Source of the DNA: Ascidia mentula
Taxonomy: Eukaryota > Chordata > Ascidiacea > Phlebobranchia > Ascidiidae
Direction: 5' to 3'
Length of the DNA stretch: 64,000 nt
NCBI GenBank assembly: GCA_947561715.1
Contig: OX387200.1
Location: 21,454,501-21,518,500 of the forward strand
Below the pieces are notes generated by a model, which was not told the DNA's origin, ran no database searches, and was given only the letters and a program-made list of their open reading frames with translations. The position numbers and the translations under genes are program-made. Below, piece by piece: positions 23,630 through 34,352 of the stretch; within the stretch, counting starts at the first letter, position 1, and each line of letters opens with the position of its first letter.

Positions 23630-26600
23630 ATGGATAGAAAAGTTGTATTTATGCTTAGTGTGATAGTTGTTGAATCAAACGCAGCATGTAAGTGGAGGCG
23701 ATCATGGCATAATTTCACAGATTACATGGTTTATGTTTAAAGATTGCGGAGAAACTCAACCACTGGGATGTTATGTTGGCGCTCGGTCCCAAACTCCAGA
23801 TGGAACAGTTGTGTTTGACAACATGACGTTGGTTGAATGTGAAAACTTGGATCAAATATGTGTCAAGTACGAACTTCTCACAAATCAATATGGAGTTAAC
23901 AGTAAGTTTGTTTCAAAAAATACCAGAATATCAATGTCGGTTATATGAATATTGGTTAAGCTTGAACTTTATTGATAGTCACAACACAAGCTGGAATCTG
24001 TTTGAACAAAACATTGACAACCTTGGATCTTTGTAAGTTAGCCTCTGATCATCACGGACTTCAATATCTCAATTGCACGTATCAAGTCTGCAACAGCACT
24101 TGGTGCAATGAATTCAGAGAACCGGATGGTTGCCCACAAGAGTCAGAAGATGGTAGGACAAGCTTAGAATACATTCATAACAATAACTCAATATTGTTTT
24201 AAAACAAGTGCAAAAAGTTTAACCATATACATTGTTATATCAACAGATATTAAGTTACTTCCCAACTGTTCTTTCCGACAAACTTTACACGAAGTACAAA
24301 AATGTGCAAAACCTCTGTTCGATGGTTTTCCTTACCTTAACCAAAATAAATGTTTGTAAGTACGATTTGAAAACGACAACAACACCATAAAATGAATGGC
24401 TTGCAACCAGTTTGCTGGGTTGCTAATCTATTAAACATTTACGTTTATAGAAATAACCTCGACCAGATGGCGTCATGCATGGCTGGTGTTGGAGTGAAAT
24501 GTTTCAGTGGATCATGTTTCACGGTGTTTGACATTTATCCGGAAGTTCGTAAAATTTACAGGGTATCTACAACATTTCTATTTGTGATTTTCAAACAATC
24601 CCGACCTCTGGGAAACAAACATAATGAATACTTTCCATTTAAGTTAGTACCTGTTCTGGGTTTTGTATAATTTTTATCTCTCATATATTCTGATAGGATG
24701 TTGGACAATATTCTAACACTACAAAAACATTTGACGATCTTTTCACAATGATTGAAAAGCTTTTTGGATTGCCTGGAACATTAGCTAACATAAAAGATAT
24801 TATCAAATATTCCATATGTCCAATACACGGTTACTCTCCATCACTACCAAGTGTCGAAGATCTTATATTCAGTAATTTGTCCAATCCCGTGTGTGACGAA
24901 GGTTTCATTCGAAACTTGACATCAGCAAGTCTTGACCTATGGAAAAATTTCAATCTGGCGACCACAAAACAACAACTATGCGTGTAAGCAAAATGTCTGC
25001 ATTGGCGTTACACTGACACATTGATATTTTTGTTGATGAGCTTCAGAAGGGCCACAGGACGACACAATAGTTACGACGTTTTTGCAAATTTCAGATCGTT
25101 TAACAACTTCGCGAGCCACGTGAAATACATGATTGGTACAAGATGTGATCTTGAGGAGTTTCCCGGATTCGTCAACAACCTGTTAACTGGACCTTACATA
25201 CAACTGCATCCTGTCATAGCGAAAGTCTTTACAATAGTTAGGAACAAGTTTGCTAACATACAACTGCCGGAATGCGGGGAACCAGGTGATGTTTCCTAAT
25301 CAACTAAATGTTTATTAGTAAATAAAATGTCTTCGAGTGTGAAGATAGTTGTAATTTGTGATGTTTTTACTTAAGAAAGAAGCTAAAGATAATTCCTCTC
25401 GCTTTAGGTCCGCTGATCAACTGTAGCCACTATTATACGTCACCACATCCATGCGAGCAGAGGAAAGCTTGGTTCTGTGACTACGTGAAGTGGAGATGGG
25501 AAATTGTACAACCTCAAATTCCTGCTTACTTTCGATGGGTGGCTCAGAACGGGATCGAATTTCCTCAGCAAACTCCCTCGTGTCTTACCGTACCCTACAA
25601 CTTGTGCCACTCTACAAGCTACAGAAACTGTATCAAAGATTCGGCAACCTGTCTCTTCTGTTGGTGTGATGACCAAGAATATGAAAGTAAGTGATCAAAG
25701 TCGACTCGTTGAAATCTACAAACTTTGTTGATTAAGCTGTGCATGATTGCAACAGTGAAGAAGATTTTCTGTCAGCCTAATCTTCCTAATCCGATAAAGA
25801 AAATTAATTAGTCCTAACATTTGATACATTTCTACAGAACCAGAGTTCATGCATCAATACTACCGACGTGATTTCAAAGTTTACAGCGAATTTCTTTCCA
25901 ACTACCAATACGTCAACAAAATTGTGAACCAAGGGTGTGCTTTCAACTAATGCTGTATTGCTAATACGTCTAAACTAATACACTAGAAATTAACCCCATA
26001 TAGCCTACTTTACTAATATAATCGAAAATTTGGCGCATTGTGTGGTAATAAATCAAACAAAAGTTGGTTGGATACTGTACACAACTTTACTGAAAACAGT
26101 GCAATAATTGATTAATAGGAGACGTTGCTAATTTACAAAAGTTTAACTGAACGCATTCTAAACACAAGATTTACCCCCAGATGCCTTTGAAGTTGCGAGA
26201 AGCTCAAAAAGCAGCTGCTGTCATAGACAGTGGTAAATAACCACAGATTTGTTAAGCACACATTATTTTTATTCAACTTACACAACTCGTCATCATATGT
26301 AAATGTCAAATTGTGTTCAACCAAGACTTGGCATCTTGATCAAATAAAACCTATGGAATGTGGTTATGACGTATTGGGCAACATTTTTGCTGACAACTCT
26401 GTTTTAACGTTCGTTGCGTGTTCACCTTCAGTCAAGGTCGACTTAACTCATTTTGTGCGACCTCATCTAAAAACCTGCATATAGCAGCCACGCAAGACGT
26501 CGCGGACTTCGTCACACTGTAGAGTGCCAATCACAAACCAACATGACTTATAAAATGGTAGATTGACAGGAGATTATATAATATTGAAGTATAATGCGCA

Positions 26601-27044
26601 ATCCATCAAAAACTGGTGATTCCCGAGTAAAAAAATTATTGAGAAGCGAAAGCAAAAGTTTGTTACAAGCTCATCTTCAGCCGTGCCAGATTAACCCCAC
26701 GTTGTACGAACCCAACCAGATGACGTTGATCTTGTCTCATATGCCAGATGGTCACATTGCAAGTGTAAAGCTTTAATCAATGTATTTGCGTTTATTATAT
26801 TGCAGAACTTTGTTAATATTTATTAAGTAGGTCATTTAAATCTGAAGTACGTAAACATGTGCTTTTAGATGTCCTTTTTCATCTTCAAGCAAGCGTGATT
26901 AAACCCGCTTGGCTCAGCAAGAAACCGTTGGACTTGGAAGACGCCCTGAAATGGCAGTTGTCTGTATTATGTCAGCAAAATACTGACAACTGCCATGACT
27001 GTACTAAATATTTCTTCGACGACACCGTGTGGAAAATATATTAA
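23630..27044 (+). CDS. Secreted Cys-rich protein with an N-terminal Ly6/uPAR-like (LU) region
   Basis: Exon 1 (23630-23687) encodes a signal peptide MDRKVVFMLSVIVVESNAA. Then: 23743-23901, 23979-24152, 24247-24355, 24451-24562, 24697-24983, 25047-25285, 25408-25686 and 25838-25934, all joining in phase. Exons 2-3 carry a Cys pattern with CYVGA early and CNSTWCN late, like a three-finger LU domain but longer than usual. Later exons encode about 400 residues with paired cysteines (CPIHG, TRCDLEE, FCDYV, CLFCWCDD) and no recognised family. The 3' part is uncertain: an open stretch around 26330-26484, one at 26600-26762, and a last exon 26869-27044 fit by content, but the exon 26181-26232 does not join cleanly. 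It is probably extracellular or GPI/secreted; partner unknown. Confidence 0.6.
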
Positions 27045-27412
27045 CTCGTTATTGATCACTAGGTGGCGTGCAAGAAAACAAAAATGACAATACTGAAGTA
27101 ATATTTTTGTAACGAAACAATTAAGTTCAAAACCTTGTATTCAAAAGGAGGATGGTTTGAAAATTTATTTCCATTGTGTTAAATATAATAAGCTGCAACT
27201 GATCTGCAGCTTGAAATCAAGACGATCAAACAAATGCTTGTTTTGCTCTTCCGCTTTTTCAGTGATGCGACTTTTTATATTAATGTAGGCCCTTTTGAGG
27301 GGATGCAAAAAAACCTAAAAATTATGCAATGTGATTAGTAAATCAAATCTGGATCCAAAAAAAAAAAAAACCAAAGGCCCCTGGCAGGCTGTCGATCGCA
27401 CACCGTATCAAT

Positions 27413-27742
27413 AATAATGTATTAAAATCCAAACACAGCGATCTTCAAACAGCTCAGATCGATTTATTTAGAGAAAAATATATTTCGCCTAAAACGGCAT
27501 CATCAGTTTCTCCATTTACCAAAACTGCCAAAAAGGAAAAACAGAAAGAAAAAAGTCAAGAATCTAACGCAAAAAGGTTACGCAAGCTAAAAATAAATAA
27601 AAATTAATAAAAACTATAAAAATATTCAGGTTTCAAGCATTAACTAAAAAATAATAAAAGTATGAATTAACTGCATGTGGTCAGACCTGTCTGTACTACT
27701 TTGCTTTCAAAAAACCACTGGCGCTGACACCGAGTGAGCACA
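27413..27742 (+). repeat. Left 330-bp inverted terminal repeat of the Penelope-like element
   Basis: Reverse complement of 28781-29110, with no length change between them and close identity throughout. It ends 4 bp before the ATG of the GIY-YIG ORF. Confidence 0.92.
27471..27512 (-). ncRNA. Hammerhead-ribozyme-like motif in left inverted repeat
   Basis: Mirror image of the motif at 29011-29052; it reads on the minus strand, away from the element. See that entry for the fold. Confidence 0.5.
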
Positions 27743-27746
27743 ACGG

Positions 27747-28550
27747 ATGCGGCGCTTAAACGAGAATGAAAGCGACTACAAAAAGGCCCTATTGTGGCTC
27801 AAAGATAAAGCTGTGAAATCCAATTTCCCGGTGAGGATGACATGCGATGTGTTAGCAACAGCCAGCGCTTGGAAGTCTAGATTCTTCCACAACAAGTCGG
27901 TAGACTCGCTTCCAAGCCTGCACAAACTTATCTGGGCAACAGCATTCCCTCATATACTGCGTCTTTCGCCCAAGGAATTGAGCCTCCAGGCAAATGCTTC
28001 CATCGTTTATCGGAGAGGACCAACGATGTTTAACAAACTATGCCACTACAAGCAGCTTGCCCATCACACCGAGCCTCGGGACACTGGCCAATCGGCCCCT
28101 TGCGGCCACTGTGCGCTGTGCGGGCACCATGGTAACCACGAGCCCATGGTGCCCACAACTACCTTCCTGTGTACCCCCAAAGGCAGAATAATGTTGCGTC
28201 AGCGACTAACATGTCGCGACTATGGGATATATGTGGCCTCGTGCAAAACCTGCGGAGCCCAGTATGTTGGGCAGACGAAAAACAAGTTCTCCACTCGCTG
28301 GAATGCTCACAGGTCTACTTGGTACCACTTCGAGTGCTCGCTAGATAGCGATGCTACGGCGCTGGGTAACCACTACCTGAAGAAGCATAGCGAAACATTC
28401 CAGCAAAGACCCATATTGCCAAGTTGCTATGACGTGACGTTCGTGCAAAAACCACCTGCAGGGAGTTTGGATCTATATGAGGACTTATGGTTGCACAGAA
28501 TACGGGCACAAATAAATGTGCAAACCATGGTAACACCATCATGCAAATAG
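27747..28550 (+). CDS. GIY-YIG endonuclease ORF of a Penelope-like element
   Basis: The ORF is 267 residues, intact, starting 4 bp after the inverted repeat. Residues 1-110 match the linker part found between RT and nuclease in Penelope-like polyproteins (WATAFPHILRL, NASIVYRR). Residues about 119-131 hold a Cys/His cluster CGHCALCGHHGNH. The nuclease core follows near residue 158: YGIYVASC, then AQYVGQTKNKFSTRWNAHR with the conserved Tyr, Gly and Arg residues, and later a Glu (EDLW) near 250 as the likely metal ligand. It would nick DNA for target-primed insertion. The missing RT means it can act only in trans or not at all. Confidence 0.85.
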   Translation: MRRLNENESDYKKALLWLKDKAVKSNFPVRMTCDVLATASAWKSRFFHNKSVDSLPSLHKLIWATAFPHILRLSPKELSLQANASIVYRRGPTMFNKLCHYKQLAHHTEPRDTGQSAPCGHCALCGHHGNHEPMVPTTTFLCTPKGRIMLRQRLTCRDYGIYVASCKTCGAQYVGQTKNKFSTRWNAHRSTWYHFECSLDSDATALGNHYLKKHSETFQQRPILPSCYDVTFVQKPPAGSLDLYEDLWLHRIRAQINVQTMVTPSCK

Positions 28551-28780
28551 TTTGTTTTGCTATTCCCCGCCCGTAGGACTATGTTTTTGTTTGCGCTTGT
28601 TTTCGCTGTAACGGGTTGATGACTTTTCCTGTGTTGTTAACCTGTTTTTATCGTCTTATCATTCACCGAGTCTTATCGGTCACACCTGTTCGCCCACAGG
28701 CCTACCTGTCTGCAGTTCGTGACGTCCATTCCCCTTCCACTTTTGTTCTGTTTTTACATTCAGTTGCTTCTGTATGTTTG

Positions 28781-29110
28781 TGTGCTCACTCGGTGTCAGC
28801 GCCAGTGGTTTTTTGAAAGCAAAGTAGTACAGACAGGTCTGACCACATGCAGTTAATTCATACTTTTATTATTTTTTAGTTAATGCTTGAAACCTGAATA
28901 TTTTTATAGTTTTTATTAATTTTTATTTATTTTTAGCTTGCGTAACCTTTTTGCGTTAGATTCTTGACTTTTTTCTTTCTGTTTTTCCTTTTTGGCAGTT
29001 TTGGTAAATGGAGAAACTGATGATGCCGTTTTAGGCGAAATATATTTTTCTCTAAATAAATCGATCTGAGCTGTTTGAAGATCGCTGTGTTTGGATTTTA
29101 ATACATTATT
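28781..29110 (+). repeat. Right 330-bp inverted terminal repeat of the Penelope-like element
   Basis: Reverse complement of 27413-27742. It ends directly at the right copy of the proposed 12-bp target duplication. Confidence 0.92.
29011..29052 (+). ncRNA. Hammerhead-ribozyme-like motif in right inverted repeat
   Basis: Core CUGAUGA at 29017-29023; stem II GCC/GGC (29025-29027 with 29034-29036); GAA at 29037-29039. Stem III would be the self-complementary AUAUAU (29040-29045) and the cleavage-site base U29046. Stem I is GAGAAA (29011-29016) with UUUCUC (29047-29052). One extra U lies between the core and stem II compared with the consensus. The palindromic stem III fits hammerheads that work as dimers, as reported for Penelope-like elements. 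Activity is unproven. Confidence 0.55.
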
Positions 29111-29175
29111 AAAAATTATGCATTTATTTTGGAAGCAAACGGATTGTAATTAAATTTAAATGTTCTCCAAACTAA

Positions 29176-29285
29176 ACTAATATTTGCTGCACCTGATGAA
29201 GCGAGATCAATCTCGCGAAAGCTCGTGCGAATAAAGTTGTTTAACAGTCAGTCTCTTATAAAAGCAGTGCACAAGCAAGCATATG
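29176..29285 (+). mobile_element. 110-bp hammerhead-bearing retroelement insert
   Basis: The insert is flanked by a 10-bp direct repeat TCCAAACTAA at 29166-29175 and 29286-29295. Its left half is a hammerhead-like motif and its right half is a tail including CAGTCAGTCTCTTATAAAAG. The same tail is inserted at 39062-39110 with a different target duplication. Two insertions sharing a 3' end but differing in 5' extent indicate a retroelement copied from its 3' end. It may be a 5'-truncated Penelope-like element or a small non-autonomous family. Confidence 0.7.
29189..29228 (+). ncRNA. Hammerhead-ribozyme-like motif in the 110-bp insert
   Basis: Stem I GCAC (29189-29192) pairs with GUGC (29225-29228). 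Core CUGAUGA at 29193-29199; stem II GCGAGA/UCUCGC (29201-29206, 29211-29216) with a UCAA loop; GAA at 29217-29219. Stem III AGCU (29220-29223) is self-complementary, and cleavage would follow C29224. One A (29200) is extra between the core and stem II. Further pairing of TATT with AATA beyond an internal loop would extend stem I. This fits a type I, minimal-stem-III hammerhead better than chance. Confidence 0.65.
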
Positions 29286-29295
29286 TCCAAACTAA

Positions 29296-30719
29296 TAAAA
29301 ACTCTTGCAAATAAGGACATGCGACATTCCTTGCTAAGATACCATGGAATTTCTTTTAATATGTGCGTCAATTTGGAAAGCACCTTTCGGTTAATTGAGA
29401 CCCTTGGTAGTTTCCAGATACCATAATTTTGCTGACTTCAGGGGATGCAGAAAAACCACAAGCCCAGAGGTGGTTTTCCCCAGCACGTAAACGTCATAGA
29501 TCTTTTTTTGTGCTGGAGGTTCCGCATGACTTGTCGCAGTTCATGCGATCTGTGTTCAGACCACAGTTGACGCAGACTCAGACTTTACATTGGTAAATTT
29601 ATTTCATGATCAATGCTTCAGTAACTTTTGGTTGATAACATTCCGGACCGTAAAAAATGCATCAATCACGACCTAATTTTCTCCGAAGAAATATACCTGG
29701 AGTCTGTGGTAGCCAAGCGATTTGTATGTGGTGCATTTTTTCGTGTATTTTCTCTTTGGTTGCTCAAGATTAATGGCTTAATGCAACGACCCTGGAACGC
29801 CCACAACACGATTCCTTGCTGACTTATTTTTATTTTACTGACAAACTTGCAGCTTATTTGCAAACATTTTTTTGGTGGAATTTCTCCAAGATAATTTGCA
29901 TGTGTTCAACATCAGTGCATAGTAAGTAAAAGCACACATCAGCAGGCGAAACAATATTTGTCCGAATATCAATGCTTTTTCACAGCGAAAACAAATAACG
30001 CAGCAAAGATCGCGAAATAAACTTCATAAATCATTGGAATTAGGTTTGAGGCCGGACAAAATCAAATCCATGACCCCAGGAAAAAGATGCTTTTCAATTA
30101 TCGCAGACTAACGCACGACTGAGTAAGAATGCCCGCCATGGACTCTCAAATTACCGAGAAACGAATTCGTCGTTGACTCGTGTGAGAGACAACAACAAAA
30201 CCTAGTAATTGAAAGCTGAGCCGCGCACTGTGACAGAGCACCGTTCATACAGTTGCTGGGAAACACTTTTCTATTATATAGTTATAGTACTTGCTGATGC
30301 ACTGTTTTGGTATAAGTGACTGACTGTTGTTTAACACTGCATCAGCAAGTACTATAGTTCATAGACCAGAGACTGACACAGTGCATTGAAGAAACTGTTA
30401 TAGTTTAAGTTGTTTTTAATTGAAATGTTTGTTCTTGTGTTGTGGTGAGGGTAAGAAGTTGTACTAATGTAGAGCCATATGGGGTTGCGTTTCATGTAGA
30501 GAATGTTGTAGCTGGTTGACACAAACTCTAATAATGTGTTTCGCGTTCCTTAACCAAAAATCATTACTGCACAAAGAATTAAGCTTGGCAGTAAAATTTT
30601 CACAAAAAATTTCAAGTGCAAAAAATTAAACTTTAAAATGATGGTTTTTACTGGGGCCGGATGTTTGCTTAGTAAAGCCGCAGTACAAAAATTGAACAGA
30701 GAAAACAAATGAAAGACGA
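29296..30719. other. Spacer without recognisable genes
   Basis: Only short open frames are seen. 29516-29610 resembles the 3' part of the repeated segment described at 30720-33420 (shared CCGCATGAC and CCACAGTTGACGCAGAC). Confidence 0.5.
30283..30356. repeat. 19-bp hairpin with 36-base loop
   Basis: 30283-30301 (TATAGTACTTGCTGATGCA) is the exact reverse complement of 30338-30356. No gene is associated. Confidence 0.85.
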
Positions 30720-33420
30720 TATGTTTTCCGTCTGTGACGCAATTTGGGAAATTCCAGCACGTAATATAAATTACACCTGGATTCCGTTTGCCTCGACTTG
30801 TTTTTAAACTCGTTAATTTACTCCGTAACCGAACCCTTGAAGCAATGATAAGAAACAAAAGATAAAAACACGATGTCTGGTTCCGCCCAACCTGCTGTGA
30901 AATGAACCCGCCCCCGACTCAGTGTAAGGTGACGACAAAACCGTGTGCTTGAAAGCTTGCGGTGGTAGCGGTGACACCACATCAGGTGCTGGAAAATACT
31001 TGGCTATGAATTGCAATTTAAGAACGCTACAATTTATAACCAGTATGTTTTAGAAGTGTTTGATCTGTTCTTTGGTTGCATTTTGTGTTTTAAGATTATG
31101 GGTGAGATGAGATTTACGACTTCTGAAAAAATACGTGCTTTGTGCAAAGAATTTCGCTGTCGGTACTGATTGGTTGCAATGAATTAGTGTTGAAACGCAA
31201 GGACGCTTTGTGTAAAGTGAAGTCAGTAATTGCTCGTTCACAAACTTGAGTGAGAGTAAATGCGTACCAGCAACCTCTTTATTGTGGCTAGAAAAGATTT
31301 AGTTATAAACAGTAAACAATGTTTTTTTTTAATTTACGCCAATGTAATCTGGGAATAGTAAATCAGATGCAGGGTAATATCTTTATCAAGTACATAAATG
31401 CTTAAAGTGAGGTGTGCAACTTGACCAGTTATCCGTGCCATATTTGTTGTTAACTATCCATCGCCAGTCAAACATATGTGAGACGCACTTTCTTAAAGTG
31501 GTGATTTTTCGCTCTTCGTTGATTTAACGTTTTTAATTGGTTCGAAAGAGTTTTGACGTATTTAAGGTTTCAAGGTTGTTGCGCAAACCAACAGGTAGAA
31601 AAAAACGACAAACTAACCCGGACCAAGGTTTCATTATTGCAGAGAAACAGCAAAAAACATTGTCGGTGGTTTTCTCCGTTCAACCAAACGTCAAAGATTC
31701 GTTTTAGGTAAAGGTTGTTCCGCATGACCTGTCGCCATTCGTGCGAGCAACAGTTTGACGCCGTGCACAAAAGACGTTCAATTGAAAATGTACGTAATGG
31801 TGTCATACTTGCCTCAATGTGCACAACAAGCACAAAAGTCTTGACAAGTTTAATTGAATGAGTCAGCGTTTCAAAAAGTAAAATAAAAAAAATATATTCC
31901 CGTATTCCAGTGGACCTTTTTTTGCTGACCATTGGTTGTCATGCTTGCGCTCTGTTCTCAGGCCACTGTTGACGTAGACCGCGTTCTATAGCAAGCAATG
32001 ATGACAAAATTTGGTTAAATTTTTTAATTAAGATTTACGATACTCGATTACTCGGCATACTCAATTGATCGCTTGGTGATTATGTGAACGAGCAAAACGC
32101 GAGGTAATAAGCCGACAAATTACCAAACCACGTTTATCAGACTCACATTTTCCTGTCCGTATGACAAAGCGCTAAGAAAACAAAAAAATTTTACGTAGTG
32201 GTGCAATCTGGGAAATTCCACCTAATTTATTTTACACCCGAATTCCTTTTTGCTCGACTTGCTGTGAAACTCTTAATTTACTCAGTCCGAAATCGACCCC
32301 TTGAAGATAAAAACCGCGTCCTGCCCGGTTCTGCCCGACTTGCAGTAAAATGAACGCGTCGCCGACTCTCAAGACAAGTTAAAACAAAATCCATTGTTTG
32401 AAAGTTTGCGGTGGTAGCGGTGAGTGAACACTATTAGAAATGTCGGAATTTGGTAAAGCTGGTAAACACAATCGGGCGTTATGTAGTAGAATTTATTGGT
32501 GTTGGCAAATACTTTGTTACGAATTGCAGTCGAAATCATCTACAATTTATTACCAATATAATTTAATGATGCACTGCATTACTTCAAATCGAAGTGTACT
32601 TGGATTGTGTTTTATATGTTGTGAGATTATGGGTGAAATGAGATGTAGGATTTGGTGAAAGGAAATAAACAACACGTGTTTCGCGCAAAGAATTCTGCTG
32701 TTGGTACTGATTTGGGTGGCAAGGTATTGGTGTTGGCTGATTATGTCGGAAATACGTAAGGAAGATTTGTATGAAGTGATGTCACTATTTGTTCGTTTAC
32801 AAACTTTGCGTGACAGTAAATGCTTTCCAGCAACCATTTCAGTTTACATAGGAAAGTATTTGTTAATATTTCACAAATGTTTTTGCAATTTACGCCAATG
32901 TGAGCAGGGAACTGATGAGCACATAAAGTTAAATGCTTAAGGTGATGTGTGCAACTTGAGCAGTTATCCGTGCCATATTTGCTGTTAACTATCCATTGCC
33001 AGTCAAACATATGTGAGACGCACTTTTTTGAGTGGTGATTTTTTGCTTTTACTTGATTTAACGTTTAATTCGGTCGCAAGAATATTCATGTAATTGTGTC
33101 ATCAATTTGGAAAGTTGAATCAAAACATAATGTCAATGGAAATGTTGGTAAATTTGAATGGGGACCATCTATTAGCTAGCGTCCTTTTTTAGTTGACCCG
33201 AATACTCGGGGATTCCCAGTTTTTTTCTGACCATGTTTTCAGGTTGTTGCGCAAACCAAAGGTAGGAAAAAACAACTAGCCAACTCGGGTTTCCCCTTGC
33301 ATTGAAAAATTCGGGTTACGTAGTTTGTTGTTCCGCATGACTGGCCGACATTCTTGCGCTGTTTGATCAAGCCACAGTTGACCCACACCAAGGTTCTGTA
33401 GCAAATTTATGCAATAAAAT
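30720..33420 (+). repeat. Diverged tandem duplication of a unit of about 1.3-1.5 kb
   Basis: A segment starting near 30748 (GGGAAATTCCA, then CTCGACTTG) through about 32000 recurs from about 32208 to 33420 in the same order with an offset near 1.46-1.53 kb. A partial third copy lies near 29516-29610. Arm A contains the unit once (about 15690-16920). The unit holds no conserved open frame. It may be old mobile DNA or duplicated upstream sequence of gene B. Confidence 0.6.
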
Positions 33421-34352
33421 TCTAATATTCAAATTTACGATCGTGTTTAAGTATCTTACAGGACACTACGGCATGTGGACGAGTAAAACATGATGGTACA
33501 ACGAACCCACTTGTAATTAAACCTACTTTCCTGTCCGAATGACGAAGCTCTTAGCAAAAAATCGAGCTCTCCGCGCATTTCGCGTTGCTCGTTTGTCTGT
33601 GATTCTCAAGCCCTGCTTCGGTCTACTTACCGAACCGTGAAGCCGTAACAAATGAACCCATTATTTGCAGGTTCCGTTGCAGCCTCAGCCCGAACACCGT
33701 TCAAAATGTTTTCTGACAAACTACATATAGCGACTGTGGTTTTGGCGAATATTTGGAAATGAATTTTAACAGCTGCAGACACTTTTTCCGGCATGTTTTG
33801 TTTATGGATTTTAATGGTTGCAACGACAGTGTTAAGATTGATACCGACCGATATTTTCAGAATCTAAGTGGAGAAATATGTCGTGTTGATTCAACAAAAT
33901 AAGGGTGTCACACAGTGAATGTTGATGATGTATTTAATGCGCCCAAACGAAGCAATGGGTGTTGGTTAATTGTGGTTGAAATTCAATACACAAGGAAACG
34001 CTATGTTAAGTGGTGTCTGCATTTGCTTGCGTGACGTCAGACGCGCACCAAGTTCAAACGTCCGTAAAAAACAAGGACTTTAGTGGCAGAATTTTTTTCG
34101 TTGCATCAATGCTGGGCTGTTATTTAGAAACCGTTGGTGGTTTATGAAGGAAATTTTTTAGGACTAGGTCTAGAGCAAGTGGACAAAGTTGTATGTTTTT
34201 GCTGATGTTGTGATGACGTTATCGCGTGAAGGAATCTTTGTAAATTCTGAAATTTAACATTAGATTTCGTCAAAGAAATTTATGCGTGTTTTTTTCAGCG
34301 CTTGGAAATGTTGAAATAACAAATATTTTCACAGAAATAGACGAGAGTAAAC
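33421..34352 (+). other. 5' flank of gene B
   Basis: Non-coding, mostly homologous to arm A 15120-15640. It presumably contains the promoter, but no convincing TATA box or initiator was picked out by eye. Confidence 0.4.

Larger units (their letters stand above)
27329..29110 (+). mobile_element. Penelope-like element with inverted long terminal repeats, RT missing
   Basis: The 12-bp sequence AAAAATTATGCA occurs at 27317-27328 and again at 29111-29122, which I read as the target-site duplication. Inside are an 84-bp left extension with an A-run, two 330-bp inverted repeats (27413-27742 and 28781-29110), and one ORF of 267 residues with a GIY-YIG endonuclease. Penelope-like elements are known to have LTR-like ends in direct or inverted orientation and hammerhead ribozymes in them; both traits appear here. 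The reverse transcriptase part is absent, so this copy is internally or 5' truncated. Confidence 0.75.

Noticed and set aside
28616..28816. ORF between the GIY-YIG gene and the right inverted repeat
   Set aside because: It runs into the inverted repeat, has no recognised domain and looks like 3' non-coding sequence of the element.
32440..32658. 72-codon ORF present in both arms (also 16436-16654)
   Set aside because: It is kept only because the arms are nearly identical; the older related unit near 31.0 kb does not keep the frame.
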